From contig JAXLVN010000006.1 in the NCBI GenBank assembly GCA_046328995.1, positions 62,001 to 126,000 of the forward strand: a DNA stretch of 64,000 bases. The letters run 5' to 3'. This document shows, piece after piece, positions 42,414 to 51,113 of this stretch. Position 1 is the stretch's first letter, and each line of letters opens with the position of its first letter. A program made the position numbers and the translations under genes. Below the pieces are notes generated by a model. The model was not told where the DNA came from. It saw only the letters and a list, made by a program, of their open reading frames with translations, and did no database searches. The stretch comes from JADJXV01 sp046328995. GTDB lineage: Bacteria > Bacteroidota > Ignavibacteria > Kapaibacteriales > UBA961.

Positions 42414-43608
42414 CATTGTCATCTAAGTTTTGTCAGATGTTCTATTATCAGGATTGACCTTCTGATATTTAGTTGCCATCTTTGTTCTTGCGGTCTTAAT
42501 CGAGAATTGCCATTCAATTTTTATTGCTTTATCATTTCTGCGTTTGATGATGGCAACTATCTCTTGAGCTAGCTTTTCTTTGTTTGGAATTCTACGATTG
42601 AGACACTGTTTCGTTAACGCTGAAAATTCAATTTCTATCATGTTGAGCCACGATGAGGAGTTCGGCGTATAGTAAAATTCAAATCGCTCAGCCAACGCCA
42701 ATGCTTGCTCTGCAGGCAGATGTTCGTAAAATGAACCCGTGTTGTGCGTGTTAAGATTGTCTTGTACTACTCTTATTTTATGAGCCGTTGGATATGCTTT
42801 AGCTATCTCCTGCATGAATAATGTGTACTCTTTCTTTGTTCGCTGATCATAGACCTGAGCACAGCGTTTTCCGCTCAAAGGTTCAATCATCGCAAGCAAA
42901 CTACAGGAGCCGTTCTTAGAGTAAGAGTAGTGCTCCTTGGCCACTACGCCTGTTTGCATCGCTATGGGTTCAACTCTATCGCCAATAAGAAAGCAGGGAC
43001 GTTCATCGAAGCATACAACAGGGAAATCAGGATTGTATTCCAGAGCATAAAGCTGAAGAATCTTCTCCATCTTGGCTAAGAAGATGCCGTCAACTTTTGC
43101 TATGCACCATGTGCGCTTCAGGTGCGGTTGAAGTTCGTTTTTTTTAATATCTTTGATACATGCTCATGGCTAATATGCTCGCAAATCTCTAATTCGACAA
43201 TCTTCTCGGAGAGTAAGCGTAACGACCACTTTGCATAGCCTTCGGGTGCCTGACTACACGCCAATGCTGTGATTTGTGCCCGTTGTTGGCCGGAAATAAC
43301 AACCGGACGACCGGATCTGGGCTTGTCGTAAAGTCCTGTTAAACCAAATGCTTTGTATTTATCTATCAATCGTCGAAGTACCGGTGGCGTTATCGAATAT
43401 TCCTTCGTAATTGATTGATAGGTTCGTCCGGCATCTAAGGCAAGCAGATATAAAACCCGCTTGTAAATCTTAACCGACAAGGTATTCTGTTTTGATAGTG
43501 CTTGTAATTCTGTTCGATCTGTTTTACTCAATCGAAGATGAGATTTTGCCATGGTTCCTCCAAAAAAATGACAATATAGCGCTTTCTGTCAAAACTTAAA
43601 TGACAATG
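42414..43608 (-). mobile_element. complete IS630-family insertion sequence
   Basis: An element of 1195 bp. Terminal inverted repeats of 24 bp, CATTGTCATCTAAGTTTTG... at 42414-42437 and its complement at 43585-43608, match at 22 positions. TA is duplicated at 42412-42413 and 43609-43610, the expected IS630 target. It carries one transposase read in two frames on the minus strand. It has split a heptamer repeat tract. Confidence 0.93.
42423..43552 (-). CDS. IS630-family transposase, joined by -1 frameshift
   Basis: The first part (43118-43552, 144 aa) is a helix-turn-helix DNA-binding region, with MAKSHLRLSKTDRTELQ and PPVLRRLIDKYKAFGLTGLYD. The second part (42423-43070 and upstream codons, at least 215 aa) is the DDE catalytic domain: Asp in VVCFDERP, VVQDNLNTH for the second Asp, and SSWLNMIEIEF with the Glu. 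The frames meet at eight T on the plus strand (A8 in mRNA, 43138-43145). Reading -1 there gives ILKKNELQPHLKR, the normal IS630 sequence. The stop lies inside the left inverted repeat. The A8 site argues for programmed slippage rather than decay. Confidence 0.87.
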
Positions 43609-43610
43609 TA

Positions 43611-43644
43611 ATAAGTCGTAAGTCGATAAGTCGTAAGTTGTAAG
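43611..43644 (+). repeat. heptamer tandem tract right of IS630
   Basis: ATAAGTCGTAAGTCGATAAG followed by TCGTAAGTTGTAAG. It is the right part of the tract that was split by the IS630 insertion. Confidence 0.9.
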
Positions 43645-43670
43645 CCCACCATTTAATTGACAGTAATATC

Positions 43671-43722
43671 TTTTGTCCCTTTTGTCCCTTTTGTCCCTTG
43701 TGTCCTTTGTATCCTTTGTATC
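43671..43722 (+). repeat. 9-bp tandem repeat (TTTTGTCCC)
   Basis: Three exact copies of TTTTGTCCC, then decaying units (TTTGTATCC). It lies 55 bases upstream of the CHASE2 gene, in its likely promoter. Confidence 0.85.
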
Positions 43723-43776
43723 TCTAACTAAGCCTTGGCTCTGAGTCCGGCATCTTATGCAATACAGCAGACAGCT

Positions 43777-44985
43777 ATGAAATTTTTATGGAATAAATCC
43801 TGTTTTTTTGCTACGATTTTTGTGTTTTTGCTGATAGCAATCATCTCAAATATCACGCTGAATATACAGTTTTTGGAGCCCTTTGGCAAGGCGCTTTCGG
43901 ACTTCAAGCTCACGGACATTGTGTATTCGAAATTACGTCCCGAGCAGCCGATTGATACCAATATTGTGCTCATTAATACCGGTGAATTTCCCAAGAAAAA
44001 AATTGGTGAAATGATCCTTGCCATAGCGCCCCACAAGCCGAAAGTGATCGGCATAGATCATTTTTTGCTGCTTAATAGTCAGGACCCCGAATCGGACTCC
44101 ATCGTCGCCAAAGCACTTGCCACTGCGGGTAATGTGACCTTGGTCTCGAAGCTGACCGGTTGGAATGAAGATGCCGGCCGCTGGGATTCGCTCATCCATT
44201 CGCCGCAGGTGTTTTCACAATACACGACATCGGGATTTGCCAATGTAATTACCCAAGACTTCCGCACCGTGCGGATTGTTACCCCGATCGAATCGGTGGG
44301 CTCAGCACGGGAGGTGAGCTTTCCGGTGCGGGTAGCGCAGGGATATGACTCAGCAGCGGCACAGACCTTCCTCAAAAGAAATAATAAATCGGAAATTATC
44401 AATTATCGCGGCAATTGGAATTACTTTTTGGCCGCAGATACCGATATTGGCACTTACTCACCGGAAGAGTTGGAATTTTTGCGGGGAAAAATAGTTCTTT
44501 TCGGGTATCTCGGCAGGTATCTCGGCGATACGCTCTCGCTCGAGGATAAGTTTTTTACGCCCATGAATCCCCAGTATGCCGGTCATACCGACCGTGATAT
44601 GTATGGGCTGGTAATACATGCCAATGTGATATCGATGATATTGAATGGATCATTTATCACGGAATTGCCGCAATGGCTTTCAATATTGATCGCTGTTATT
44701 ATATGCTATGGCAATATGCTTATTTTCAAGAGGATATATGAAAAATACCCGAACTATTTCGAGCTGATTTCGGCTATCATTCTGTTGATAGAACCAATTC
44801 TATTGCTTGTAGCCATGATTAGCGTATTTTTGTATTTTAACATCAGTATCGACCTGACTGTCGCCGTGTTGGCTAGTTTCTTATCGGCGAACTCATTAGA
44901 AATATATCTCAATCTGGTGGAGCCGCTTCCGCAAAAGGTGCAGCAGCGGATTTCAAGGTGGAGAAAAAAGAGCAGCACAACATAA
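43777..44985 (+). CDS. CHASE2-domain membrane protein without output domain
   Basis: A 402-residue membrane protein. One N-terminal helix (about 8-28) precedes a periplasmic CHASE2 domain (about 40-290: TDIVYSKLRPEQPIDTNIVLINTG, PKVIGIDHFLL, LRGKIVLFGYLGRYLGDT). Three more helices follow (about 300-385), then a short basic tail. CHASE2 is normally the sensor of adenylate cyclases or kinases, but no catalytic domain follows here. It lies 40 bases before the FecR-like gene. I infer the pair acts as a split sensor. ATG 43777 starts the first helix. A GTG/ATG farther up would add residues from the repeat region. Confidence 0.8.
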   Translation: MKFLWNKSCFFATIFVFLLIAIISNITLNIQFLEPFGKALSDFKLTDIVYSKLRPEQPIDTNIVLINTGEFPKKKIGEMILAIAPHKPKVIGIDHFLLLNSQDPESDSIVAKALATAGNVTLVSKLTGWNEDAGRWDSLIHSPQVFSQYTTSGFANVITQDFRTVRIVTPIESVGSAREVSFPVRVAQGYDSAAAQTFLKRNNKSEIINYRGNWNYFLAADTDIGTYSPEELEFLRGKIVLFGYLGRYLGDTLSLEDKFFTPMNPQYAGHTDRDMYGLVIHANVISMILNGSFITELPQWLSILIAVIICYGNMLIFKRIYEKYPNYFELISAIILLIEPILLLVAMISVFLYFNISIDLTVAVLASFLSANSLEIYLNLVEPLPQKVQQRISRWRKKSSTT

Positions 44986-45025
44986 ACAATACAAGCTATT
45001 ACTTCATTTTATCAGGAGAAGCATA

Positions 45026-46027
45026 ATGACATCAACGCTAAAAAGCATATATACAGCAGGCATTTGGGCCATTGCCTGTATGTTTGTTTTCGCCCAGAGT
45101 ACCCTAGCCCAATCCCCGGCATTCAGAGTAATGACAGCCCGGAGCGCAAGCTTTTCGGCCGATGGAGGCTCCGATTGGAAAGCCCTCCGCACAGGTGTGC
45201 AGCTGCAAGACAAGGACAAAATCAAAGTCGATGCCGGCGGAATGGCGATCCTCGTGCATACAAGCGGCAAGACCATCGAAGTGAAATCTCCCGGGTCGTT
45301 TGCTGTCAGCGATCTCTCCGGTCAGGCTCAAAGCGGCAAAGGTGTAGCCGGAAAATTTGCCGGCTATGTCATGGATGAATTGACCAAAGGCGCCGACAAA
45401 AAAGACTCCCGGTATCAGCAAAACATGCAGTTCACCGGTGCGACAAGCAAAATGTCGAACAGTGTCAATAAGCTTTGCCTCGACTCGCCAAACTCGACCA
45501 ATATCCTCGGTCAGACCGTCACACTCGCCTGGAGAATCTGTGATGATGCTCCTAAATTTGATGCCCCGCACTCAACGGGCGACAAATCAAGCGACAAATC
45601 CTCGGCTTCTGCTGCCAACCCTTCGGTCATCCTGACGATCACCGACTCGATCGGCACGAAAATCCGTGAAGAAAATCTCGACGTCAACGCGCTTTCACTC
45701 GATGTGAGCTCCCTCGAAAAAGGTAAACTCTACGGCTGGAGCGTTCGCTTGAAAAACAAGCCCGCAGTACAACTCGCCAACAACACCTTCCGCATCCTCA
45801 CCGATGAGCAGGCAGGTCAAATCGAAGCAGAAGCCAAAACCATCCGCGAAGAGCTCGGCGAAAGCAGTGCTTGGTCGGAAATCGTGACCGCTTCGCTCTA
45901 TGAGCAAAACAAACTCTACGGTCTGGCTCTCATGAAATACCGCGCCGGTATCGAGCGTGAACCCTCAGTGCATGAATATCAGCAACTCTACGCAAAATGC
46001 CTTGAGCGCGCCGGTATCGTCAAATAA
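45026..46027 (+). CDS. secreted FecR-like domain protein
   Basis: A 333-residue exported protein with a signal peptide (residues 1-about 29, ending STLAQ). The early part (about 32-95: FRVMTARSASFSADGG, LQDKDKIKVDAGG, LVHTSGKTIEVKSPGSF) matches the FecR domain. The last 100 residues are helical and TPR-like (AWSEIVTASLYEQNKLYGLALMKYR). GGAG lies 9 bases before the ATG. It forms an operon with the CHASE2 gene. CHASE2 and FecR domains often occur together in signalling proteins, and here they are separate polypeptides, but no catalytic partner is in view. Confidence 0.75.
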   Translation: MTSTLKSIYTAGIWAIACMFVFAQSTLAQSPAFRVMTARSASFSADGGSDWKALRTGVQLQDKDKIKVDAGGMAILVHTSGKTIEVKSPGSFAVSDLSGQAQSGKGVAGKFAGYVMDELTKGADKKDSRYQQNMQFTGATSKMSNSVNKLCLDSPNSTNILGQTVTLAWRICDDAPKFDAPHSTGDKSSDKSSASAANPSVILTITDSIGTKIREENLDVNALSLDVSSLEKGKLYGWSVRLKNKPAVQLANNTFRILTDEQAGQIEAEAKTIREELGESSAWSEIVTASLYEQNKLYGLALMKYRAGIEREPSVHEYQQLYAKCLERAGIVK

Positions 46028-46042
46028 TCAGTACTTCTGCAT

Positions 46043-46080
46043 AAAAAAGCCGCGTATCAAATTGACACGCGGCTTTTTTT
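46043..46080. terminator. bidirectional terminator between FecR-like and ygiD-like genes
   Basis: AAAAAAGCCGCGT pairs with ACGCGGCTTTTTT with an 10-base spacer. A-run and T-run on the two sides suit both converging genes. Confidence 0.9.
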
Positions 46081-46119
46081 ATGACCCAACCGGCGGTATC
46101 GGCTTAATAATACAGCGCG

Positions 46120-47010
46120 TTATCCGACCTGAAAACACCTCATGCTCAACCCGCCGAAGGTCACTTCCTCGTAGAATTGATGGATAGGTTCGCTCGCGCC
46201 TGCAAGAGCCGCACTATAGAGCATCGGTACATAATGGTCCACCGTGGGCACCGACAAGTCCGCCGCTTTGCCGAATTTCCGATAATCAATCAAGCTCTTG
46301 AAATCACGGTCAATGAGCTTCTTTTTAGTCCATTCGTCAAACTCTACCGCCCAGTCATACGGGTCCGACTCACCACGCTGCAGCTTGCCCATGCTGAGTC
46401 GTAAGTTATGAACAATATTACCACTTCCAAGTATCAACACCCCTTTGTCGCGCAAAGACTGCAAGTGCCGCGCCAGGTCAAAATGATACTGCATCGGCTG
46501 ATGATAATCAATGCTGAGCTGAAACACCGGCACATCGGCAAGCGGAAATAAATGCTTGAGAATTGTCCACGCACCATGGTCAAGCCCCCACTCGGATGTC
46601 TTCTGAATTTCTTTGGCAAGTGCCGCCGTCTGCGCAGCAAATTCCGGTGACCCTTTCGCCGGGTACTGCACGGCAAAAAGTTCATCAGGAAAGCCGCCAA
46701 AGTCGTGAATTGTTTCAGGATTCGGATGCGTACACACATACGTTCCCTTCGTGAGCCAATGCGCCGATACCACGAGAATTGCGCTCGGCTTATGCGCCTG
46801 CTTAATCGCTTTCCCGACAGCCGAGAGTGACTGTGTAAAAGGATTATCCATGAGCGCATTCATGGGATTACCATGACCGATAAAGAGCACGGGCATCTTC
46901 TCGGTCACAGCAAAAGTATCGGTCAGCGATGTGAGATGTGAGAGTTCCATAGAAGTAGAAAGTACCGGTAAAACAGACAATGATTGCAGAAATGAGCGAC
47001 GAAGCATCAC
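46120..47010 (-). CDS. ygiD: 4,5-DOPA dioxygenase extradiol-type protein (YgiD, LigB superfamily)
   Basis: A 296-residue protein of the class III extradiol dioxygenase family. GHGNPMNAL, SAHWLTKGTYV, HDFGGFPDELFAVQYPAKG and LDHGAWTILKH hold the metal-binding histidines. It opens catechol rings, but E. coli YgiD has a slow activity and the true substrate is uncertain. The first 20 residues (LRRSFLQSLSVLPVLS) look like a twin-arginine export signal, so it may work in the periplasm. Either ATG of the Met-Met start fits. Confidence 0.85.
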   Translation of the reverse strand: MMLRRSFLQSLSVLPVLSTSMELSHLTSLTDTFAVTEKMPVLFIGHGNPMNALMDNPFTQSLSAVGKAIKQAHKPSAILVVSAHWLTKGTYVCTHPNPETIHDFGGFPDELFAVQYPAKGSPEFAAQTAALAKEIQKTSEWGLDHGAWTILKHLFPLADVPVFQLSIDYHQPMQYHFDLARHLQSLRDKGVLILGSGNIVHNLRLSMGKLQRGESDPYDWAVEFDEWTKKKLIDRDFKSLIDYRKFGKAADLSVPTVDHYVPMLYSAALAGASEPIHQFYEEVTFGGLSMRCFQVG

Positions 47011-47193
47011 GGATTGCAGAATAGTAAAAGAATATAATTATACAAAAATACAAGGATGCTGCAATTTTAAGCTTATGAATTACCTGATGAATTGATTCCT
47101 TAAGGAATTAACATTTTCATTGTTACTCAGCTTCAGGAAAAAGTGGTATTTTTGCCGTTAGTATCTCCTTTTGTATTATACTTTTACTTCAAC

Positions 47194-49752
47194 ATGAACA
47201 CGTTACTTCTTCGGCTTGTCTATGCTTTCTGTGCATGTATTACCATCGCATGCAGCATCCAACCTCTTGTCGTACAGGCCACTACTGTGCCCGTCTTTCG
47301 TGGAAATTCTCCGCTCTATACGACTGTTACTCCCAAGCATCATGGCGCGCGCGCGCCTGTCAAAGTAAATGATGCCGCCGCCGCCACCGAGCCGGCCGCT
47401 CAGCGAACGATGACCGGTATCTTGGATTTATTTTTCCCCGGTGGTCCGGGACTCATTATCATCCAAGGCACGGAAATGCTTGTGGCTACCGACACGAAAT
47501 TTTATGACCAATCCGGCAGCGAAATTCCCGATTCCCTCTTTCAAATGGGAATGATCGTCAAGGCAGTCTTTAACGAAGGAATTAATGATAATACTTTGAT
47601 TTCTATGCGTATTGTCGATGCGACGACCCGCGCAAGCTACACCGGATTACTGTCGTCAATATCCTCCTATTCCCTTGGCCTCGACGACTCGGTCTCGGTA
47701 TCCTACAGCAGCTATTTTTCGACCATAATCGGGATCGACGGCAAAAGAATCGAATTCCCGGATACGAATAGCTTCGAGCTCGGCTATGCCGTTCGCGCTG
47801 TCGGCACGCGTACATCCTACGGCGTGAGTGCAAGTGACTACGGTGACAGCATTTATATCATTTCAGACGGCATTGGATATGACGCGACCATTACCGATTA
47901 TGTCACCGATGTGAAGGGAAATACCCTCACGATTGCCGGTAAAACAGTCACCCTGCCCGATAATCTGCGCGTTACCCTCGGCAAAGAACGTTCGCTCCCG
48001 CTCTCGGCTCTCATGCCTGAAGAGTATATCCAAGTCGTTGCTACGAAAGTCAGTAAGGATACCTATACAGCAAAATTCATCCAACTCGGGAGCTTCCTCG
48101 GGCTCCTGCCGGTACAGGAAATCACCGACAATACCCTGGTTGCCGACGATTATCCCTTCCCACTGCTGCAGGATACGAAATTCTACTTCTCCGACGGCAC
48201 ACCTGCTACCAAAGCGGATGTGACAAACGGCTCATTCTGCGCGCTGTTTTCGATACAACCGGACTTTACCGACATCAGTAAATTTTATAGGTTAGGTGTG
48301 GTGGTTATTGAGCAGGCGGACTTCAAATTCGTGCTCCGCGGGCTCGTCGAGGATAGAGCCGACAGCACGCTCACCGTGCATGGAATTGCTGTCGAGACAA
48401 ACTCCGCGACGAAGATTTACAAGGGTGTATTACAAAAAGAAGTTACCTTTAAGTCTATTAAAAATGGTAATTACGTAGAAATGCTCGTGCAGCGCATCTT
48501 CGCCGATCAGCGCTATATTGCCACCGAAATCTATGTGGAAGATGACATCACCGAAGCGCGCTTCGAATTCGGCGGCGTGGTCGATTCGCTCAATACTTCC
48601 ACGCGTGTCATTACCATCAGCGGGGTGCCGTTCGAGGCCACCGAGCAGACCATTCTTACCGATATCGACTACAACAACCGTAAATTTGTCGATTATATGG
48701 GTGATATCAAGCCGCAATCCTTCGCTTCCGTCACCGGACGCACGACCGACGACGGACGTAATATTGCCGAAGTCATTAAAATTATTGAAGGTTCGTTCCT
48801 TGAGTACGATGTGAGCGGTCCGGTCACCGCCAAGACTGCAACGAGTATTTCCATCGGCACACTTACACTCGAAGTCAATGCCGAGACACAATTTGAAAAT
48901 GTGGCGAATTTAGCCGGCCTGCAGACAGGGAATTTTATTCATGTGCTCTACCATTTCATGCCCGACCGTACGAAAAAAGCGATACGGATTGAAAAAGCCG
49001 ATGATAATTCAGCGCAGTACGTGCATTTGGTGGGACGCGTCGATACGCTTGATGCGACAGGATTTACGGCGTCAGGACTGCATTTTACGGTCATGGACTC
49101 AACTGAATTTACCAATGAAAAAGGCGAACTCGTCACCTTCAGCGACCTCAAGCTCGGCGCTTCCGTCGTCGTCGAAGGCGCCTGGAGCGCAGGCACCGAC
49201 ATCACGGCGTATTATGTGATGATGCGTCAGGTGGTGTTTTTACGCGCCGTCTTCCACTCAAGCACCAAGCAAACAGCCGTCATCGGCAATCAGGAATACG
49301 TCATCGACAGCACGACGACCATCTTTGATGCTGATGGTAAGCCAATTAAAATCACTGATATCCCACCCGGAAGTACCGTCGAAGTCACGGCTTCGTCGCA
49401 GACCTCGGCCGATGGAAAAGTTACCCGCACTGCCGAGAGAATTCAAATTCAAAAGAAGGCAGTCGTGGGAGTATTTGAACGCAATACTTCCGCACAAACC
49501 GGACTCAGCGCCACGCCGAATCCTGCGCAAGGCATTGCGATGATTCGCTTCGAAACGTCAAGCGCCTGCTCTGCCAATCTTAGCATATACTCGCTCACAG
49601 GTGTATCTATTTCAACTATTTACAACGGAACTATTGCAGCCGGCACGCATGAATTCCCGTGGAATTCCATCGGGCTTCCGGCAGGCGCGTATTATGTTCG
49701 CCTGGTGACTTCAGACGGCATTTCCATTATTCCTGTATCGGTGGTTCGGTAA
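47194..49752 (+). CDS. secreted multi-DUF5666 protein with T9SS sorting domain
   Basis: An 852-residue exported protein. The signal peptide (MNTLLLRLVYAFCACITIA...VQA) is followed by about eight repeats of a short beta module of DUF5666 type (for example GVVDSLNTSTRVITISGVPF then TQFENV-like and G..V.V.G units) over residues about 70-760. The C-terminus is a T9SS sorting domain (SATPNPAQGIAMIRFET ... PAGAYYVRLVTSDG). It should be surface-exposed through T9SS. DUF5666 has no known activity; OB-fold-like binding is my guess. A -7-like TATTTTTG lies at 47147-47154. Met at 47143 is also open but has no signal peptide. Confidence 0.8.
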   Translation: MNTLLLRLVYAFCACITIACSIQPLVVQATTVPVFRGNSPLYTTVTPKHHGARAPVKVNDAAAATEPAAQRTMTGILDLFFPGGPGLIIIQGTEMLVATDTKFYDQSGSEIPDSLFQMGMIVKAVFNEGINDNTLISMRIVDATTRASYTGLLSSISSYSLGLDDSVSVSYSSYFSTIIGIDGKRIEFPDTNSFELGYAVRAVGTRTSYGVSASDYGDSIYIISDGIGYDATITDYVTDVKGNTLTIAGKTVTLPDNLRVTLGKERSLPLSALMPEEYIQVVATKVSKDTYTAKFIQLGSFLGLLPVQEITDNTLVADDYPFPLLQDTKFYFSDGTPATKADVTNGSFCALFSIQPDFTDISKFYRLGVVVIEQADFKFVLRGLVEDRADSTLTVHGIAVETNSATKIYKGVLQKEVTFKSIKNGNYVEMLVQRIFADQRYIATEIYVEDDITEARFEFGGVVDSLNTSTRVITISGVPFEATEQTILTDIDYNNRKFVDYMGDIKPQSFASVTGRTTDDGRNIAEVIKIIEGSFLEYDVSGPVTAKTATSISIGTLTLEVNAETQFENVANLAGLQTGNFIHVLYHFMPDRTKKAIRIEKADDNSAQYVHLVGRVDTLDATGFTASGLHFTVMDSTEFTNEKGELVTFSDLKLGASVVVEGAWSAGTDITAYYVMMRQVVFLRAVFHSSTKQTAVIGNQEYVIDSTTTIFDADGKPIKITDIPPGSTVEVTASSQTSADGKVTRTAERIQIQKKAVVGVFERNTSAQTGLSATPNPAQGIAMIRFETSSACSANLSIYSLTGVSISTIYNGTIAAGTHEFPWNSIGLPAGAYYVRLVTSDGISIIPVSVVR

Positions 49753-49765
49753 TTATAATTATCCT

Positions 49766-50128
49766 ATGAATTCAAAACAATCTATCGAGTTATCCGAACG
49801 GCTCATTGAGTCTGTGCAGGCAGGAATGCCGGTCATTCAGCATAATTTTGACGCGTATCAGAATGCATGTTTTCCGGTGCGGAGTCCGGAATTTTTCTGC
49901 CTTGAGCTTTGTGGTGAAGCAGGCGAACTCGCCAACCTCGAAAAAAAGCGCTGGAAAGGTAAGTCTATAGCCGACGAGAGGATAGCTGATGAAGCGGCGG
50001 ACGTGTTTATTGCGCTCTGTAATTATGCCAACGCGCGGGGCATCAATCTCGCCGAAGCAGTGGGCTTAAAATTAGCGGCAATAGAGAAAAAACGGTCGCG
50101 GCTTGAGGGTGAAGGGGAAGTGTATTAA
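49766..50128 (+). CDS. MazG-like nucleotide pyrophosphohydrolase
   Basis: A 120-residue alpha-helical protein. ELCGEAGELANLEKKRWKG and DEAADVFIALCNYANARG give the EExxE...ExxD metal-binding pattern (here ExxGEaGEL and DEAADV) of the MazG/all-alpha NTP-PPase superfamily. These hydrolyse unwanted (d)NTPs. It lies 14 bases after the DUF5666 gene and 124 bases before thyX, so a link to deoxynucleotide metabolism is plausible. Confidence 0.82.
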   Translation: MNSKQSIELSERLIESVQAGMPVIQHNFDAYQNACFPVRSPEFFCLELCGEAGELANLEKKRWKGKSIADERIADEAADVFIALCNYANARGINLAEAVGLKLAAIEKKRSRLEGEGEVY

Positions 50129-50251
50129 GTTCTCCCGCGAACGATTCCTTCAATAATTTTACGTAATTTCGCCGTTGGAATTGAGCATTCCTACGCTCGA
50201 TTTTCAGAATAATTTCCAGTAACAGCAATTGATTCAACGAATAGAATATTT

Positions 50252-51088
50252 ATGAGCAGTATCGGCAAAGAAATAGCGTGTTTGGACAAGGGTTTTGTGA
50301 GACTTGTCGATGTCATGGGCGACGATCATTCGATCGTACAAGCCGCCCGCGTGTCGTATGGTGAGGGCACCAAGCGCCTGACGGAGGACAGAGGATTGAT
50401 CCGGTATTTATTACGTCATCAGCACACGACGCCTTTTGAGATGGTGGAATTCAAATTTCACATTAAGTTACCTATATTTATAGCGCGTCAGTGGATCCGC
50501 CACCGCACGGCGAATGTCAATGAATACAGCGGACGCTACTCCGAAATGAAGGATGAATTCTACATCCCGTCACTCGAAAATATCCGTCCGCAGAGCACGA
50601 TGAACAAGCAAGGACGTTCAGACGAGACCTTCCCACTTGACCAGGCCGAGCAAATTGCCGGGAAATTCGAGAGCTCGCAGAATCAAATGTATGCTGAATA
50701 TCAGGAACTCCTCGACATGGGTGTAGCGCGGGAAATTGCCCGCATTAATCTTCCGGTGTCGAATTATACGGAATGGTACTGGAAAATTGATTTACATAAT
50801 TTATTCCATTTCTTGAAGTTACGCATGGACTCCCATGCACAGTACGAGATCCGGGTCTATGGCGAGGCAATGGCACAAATCGTTCGCGAAATTGTGCCCG
50901 TGGCTTGGGAAGCGTATGAAGATTACACACTTCATTCGGTGCGATTCTCCCGGCTGGAGGCAAATGCGCTGGCATCGATGCTAAGCGAACTCCCGAGTGA
51001 TGAAACACTTGCGACATTTGGGCTTAAAGGTCGTGAACTCCGTGAATTCAAAGATAAATTTGAGAACATGAACAAATTAAAAAAATGA
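50252..51088 (+). CDS. thyX: FAD-dependent thymidylate synthase
   Basis: A 278-residue flavoenzyme that makes dTMP from dUMP using methylene-tetrahydrofolate and FAD. The ThyX motif RHRTANVNEYSGRYS near residues 81-95 is the family signature (RHRxxSxNExSxRY). ARQWIRHRT and RINLPVSNYTEWYWKIDLHN also match. Length suits ThyX of Bacteroidetes-like genomes. A ThyA is not seen in the window. Confidence 0.95.
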   Translation: MSSIGKEIACLDKGFVRLVDVMGDDHSIVQAARVSYGEGTKRLTEDRGLIRYLLRHQHTTPFEMVEFKFHIKLPIFIARQWIRHRTANVNEYSGRYSEMKDEFYIPSLENIRPQSTMNKQGRSDETFPLDQAEQIAGKFESSQNQMYAEYQELLDMGVAREIARINLPVSNYTEWYWKIDLHNLFHFLKLRMDSHAQYEIRVYGEAMAQIVREIVPVAWEAYEDYTLHSVRFSRLEANALASMLSELPSDETLATFGLKGRELREFKDKFENMNKLKK

Positions 51089-51113
51089 ACCTTCCATAAC
51101 TTCTTTAATCGCT

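Noticed and set aside
42423..43552. Two separate transposase genes or a dead transposase
   Set aside because: The parts meet at an A8 run and join to a normal IS630 protein in -1 frame, and the IS ends and target duplication are intact.
42328..43644. Heptamer tracts as a CRISPR array
   Set aside because: Units are 7-8 bases without unique spacers, and no cas gene is present.
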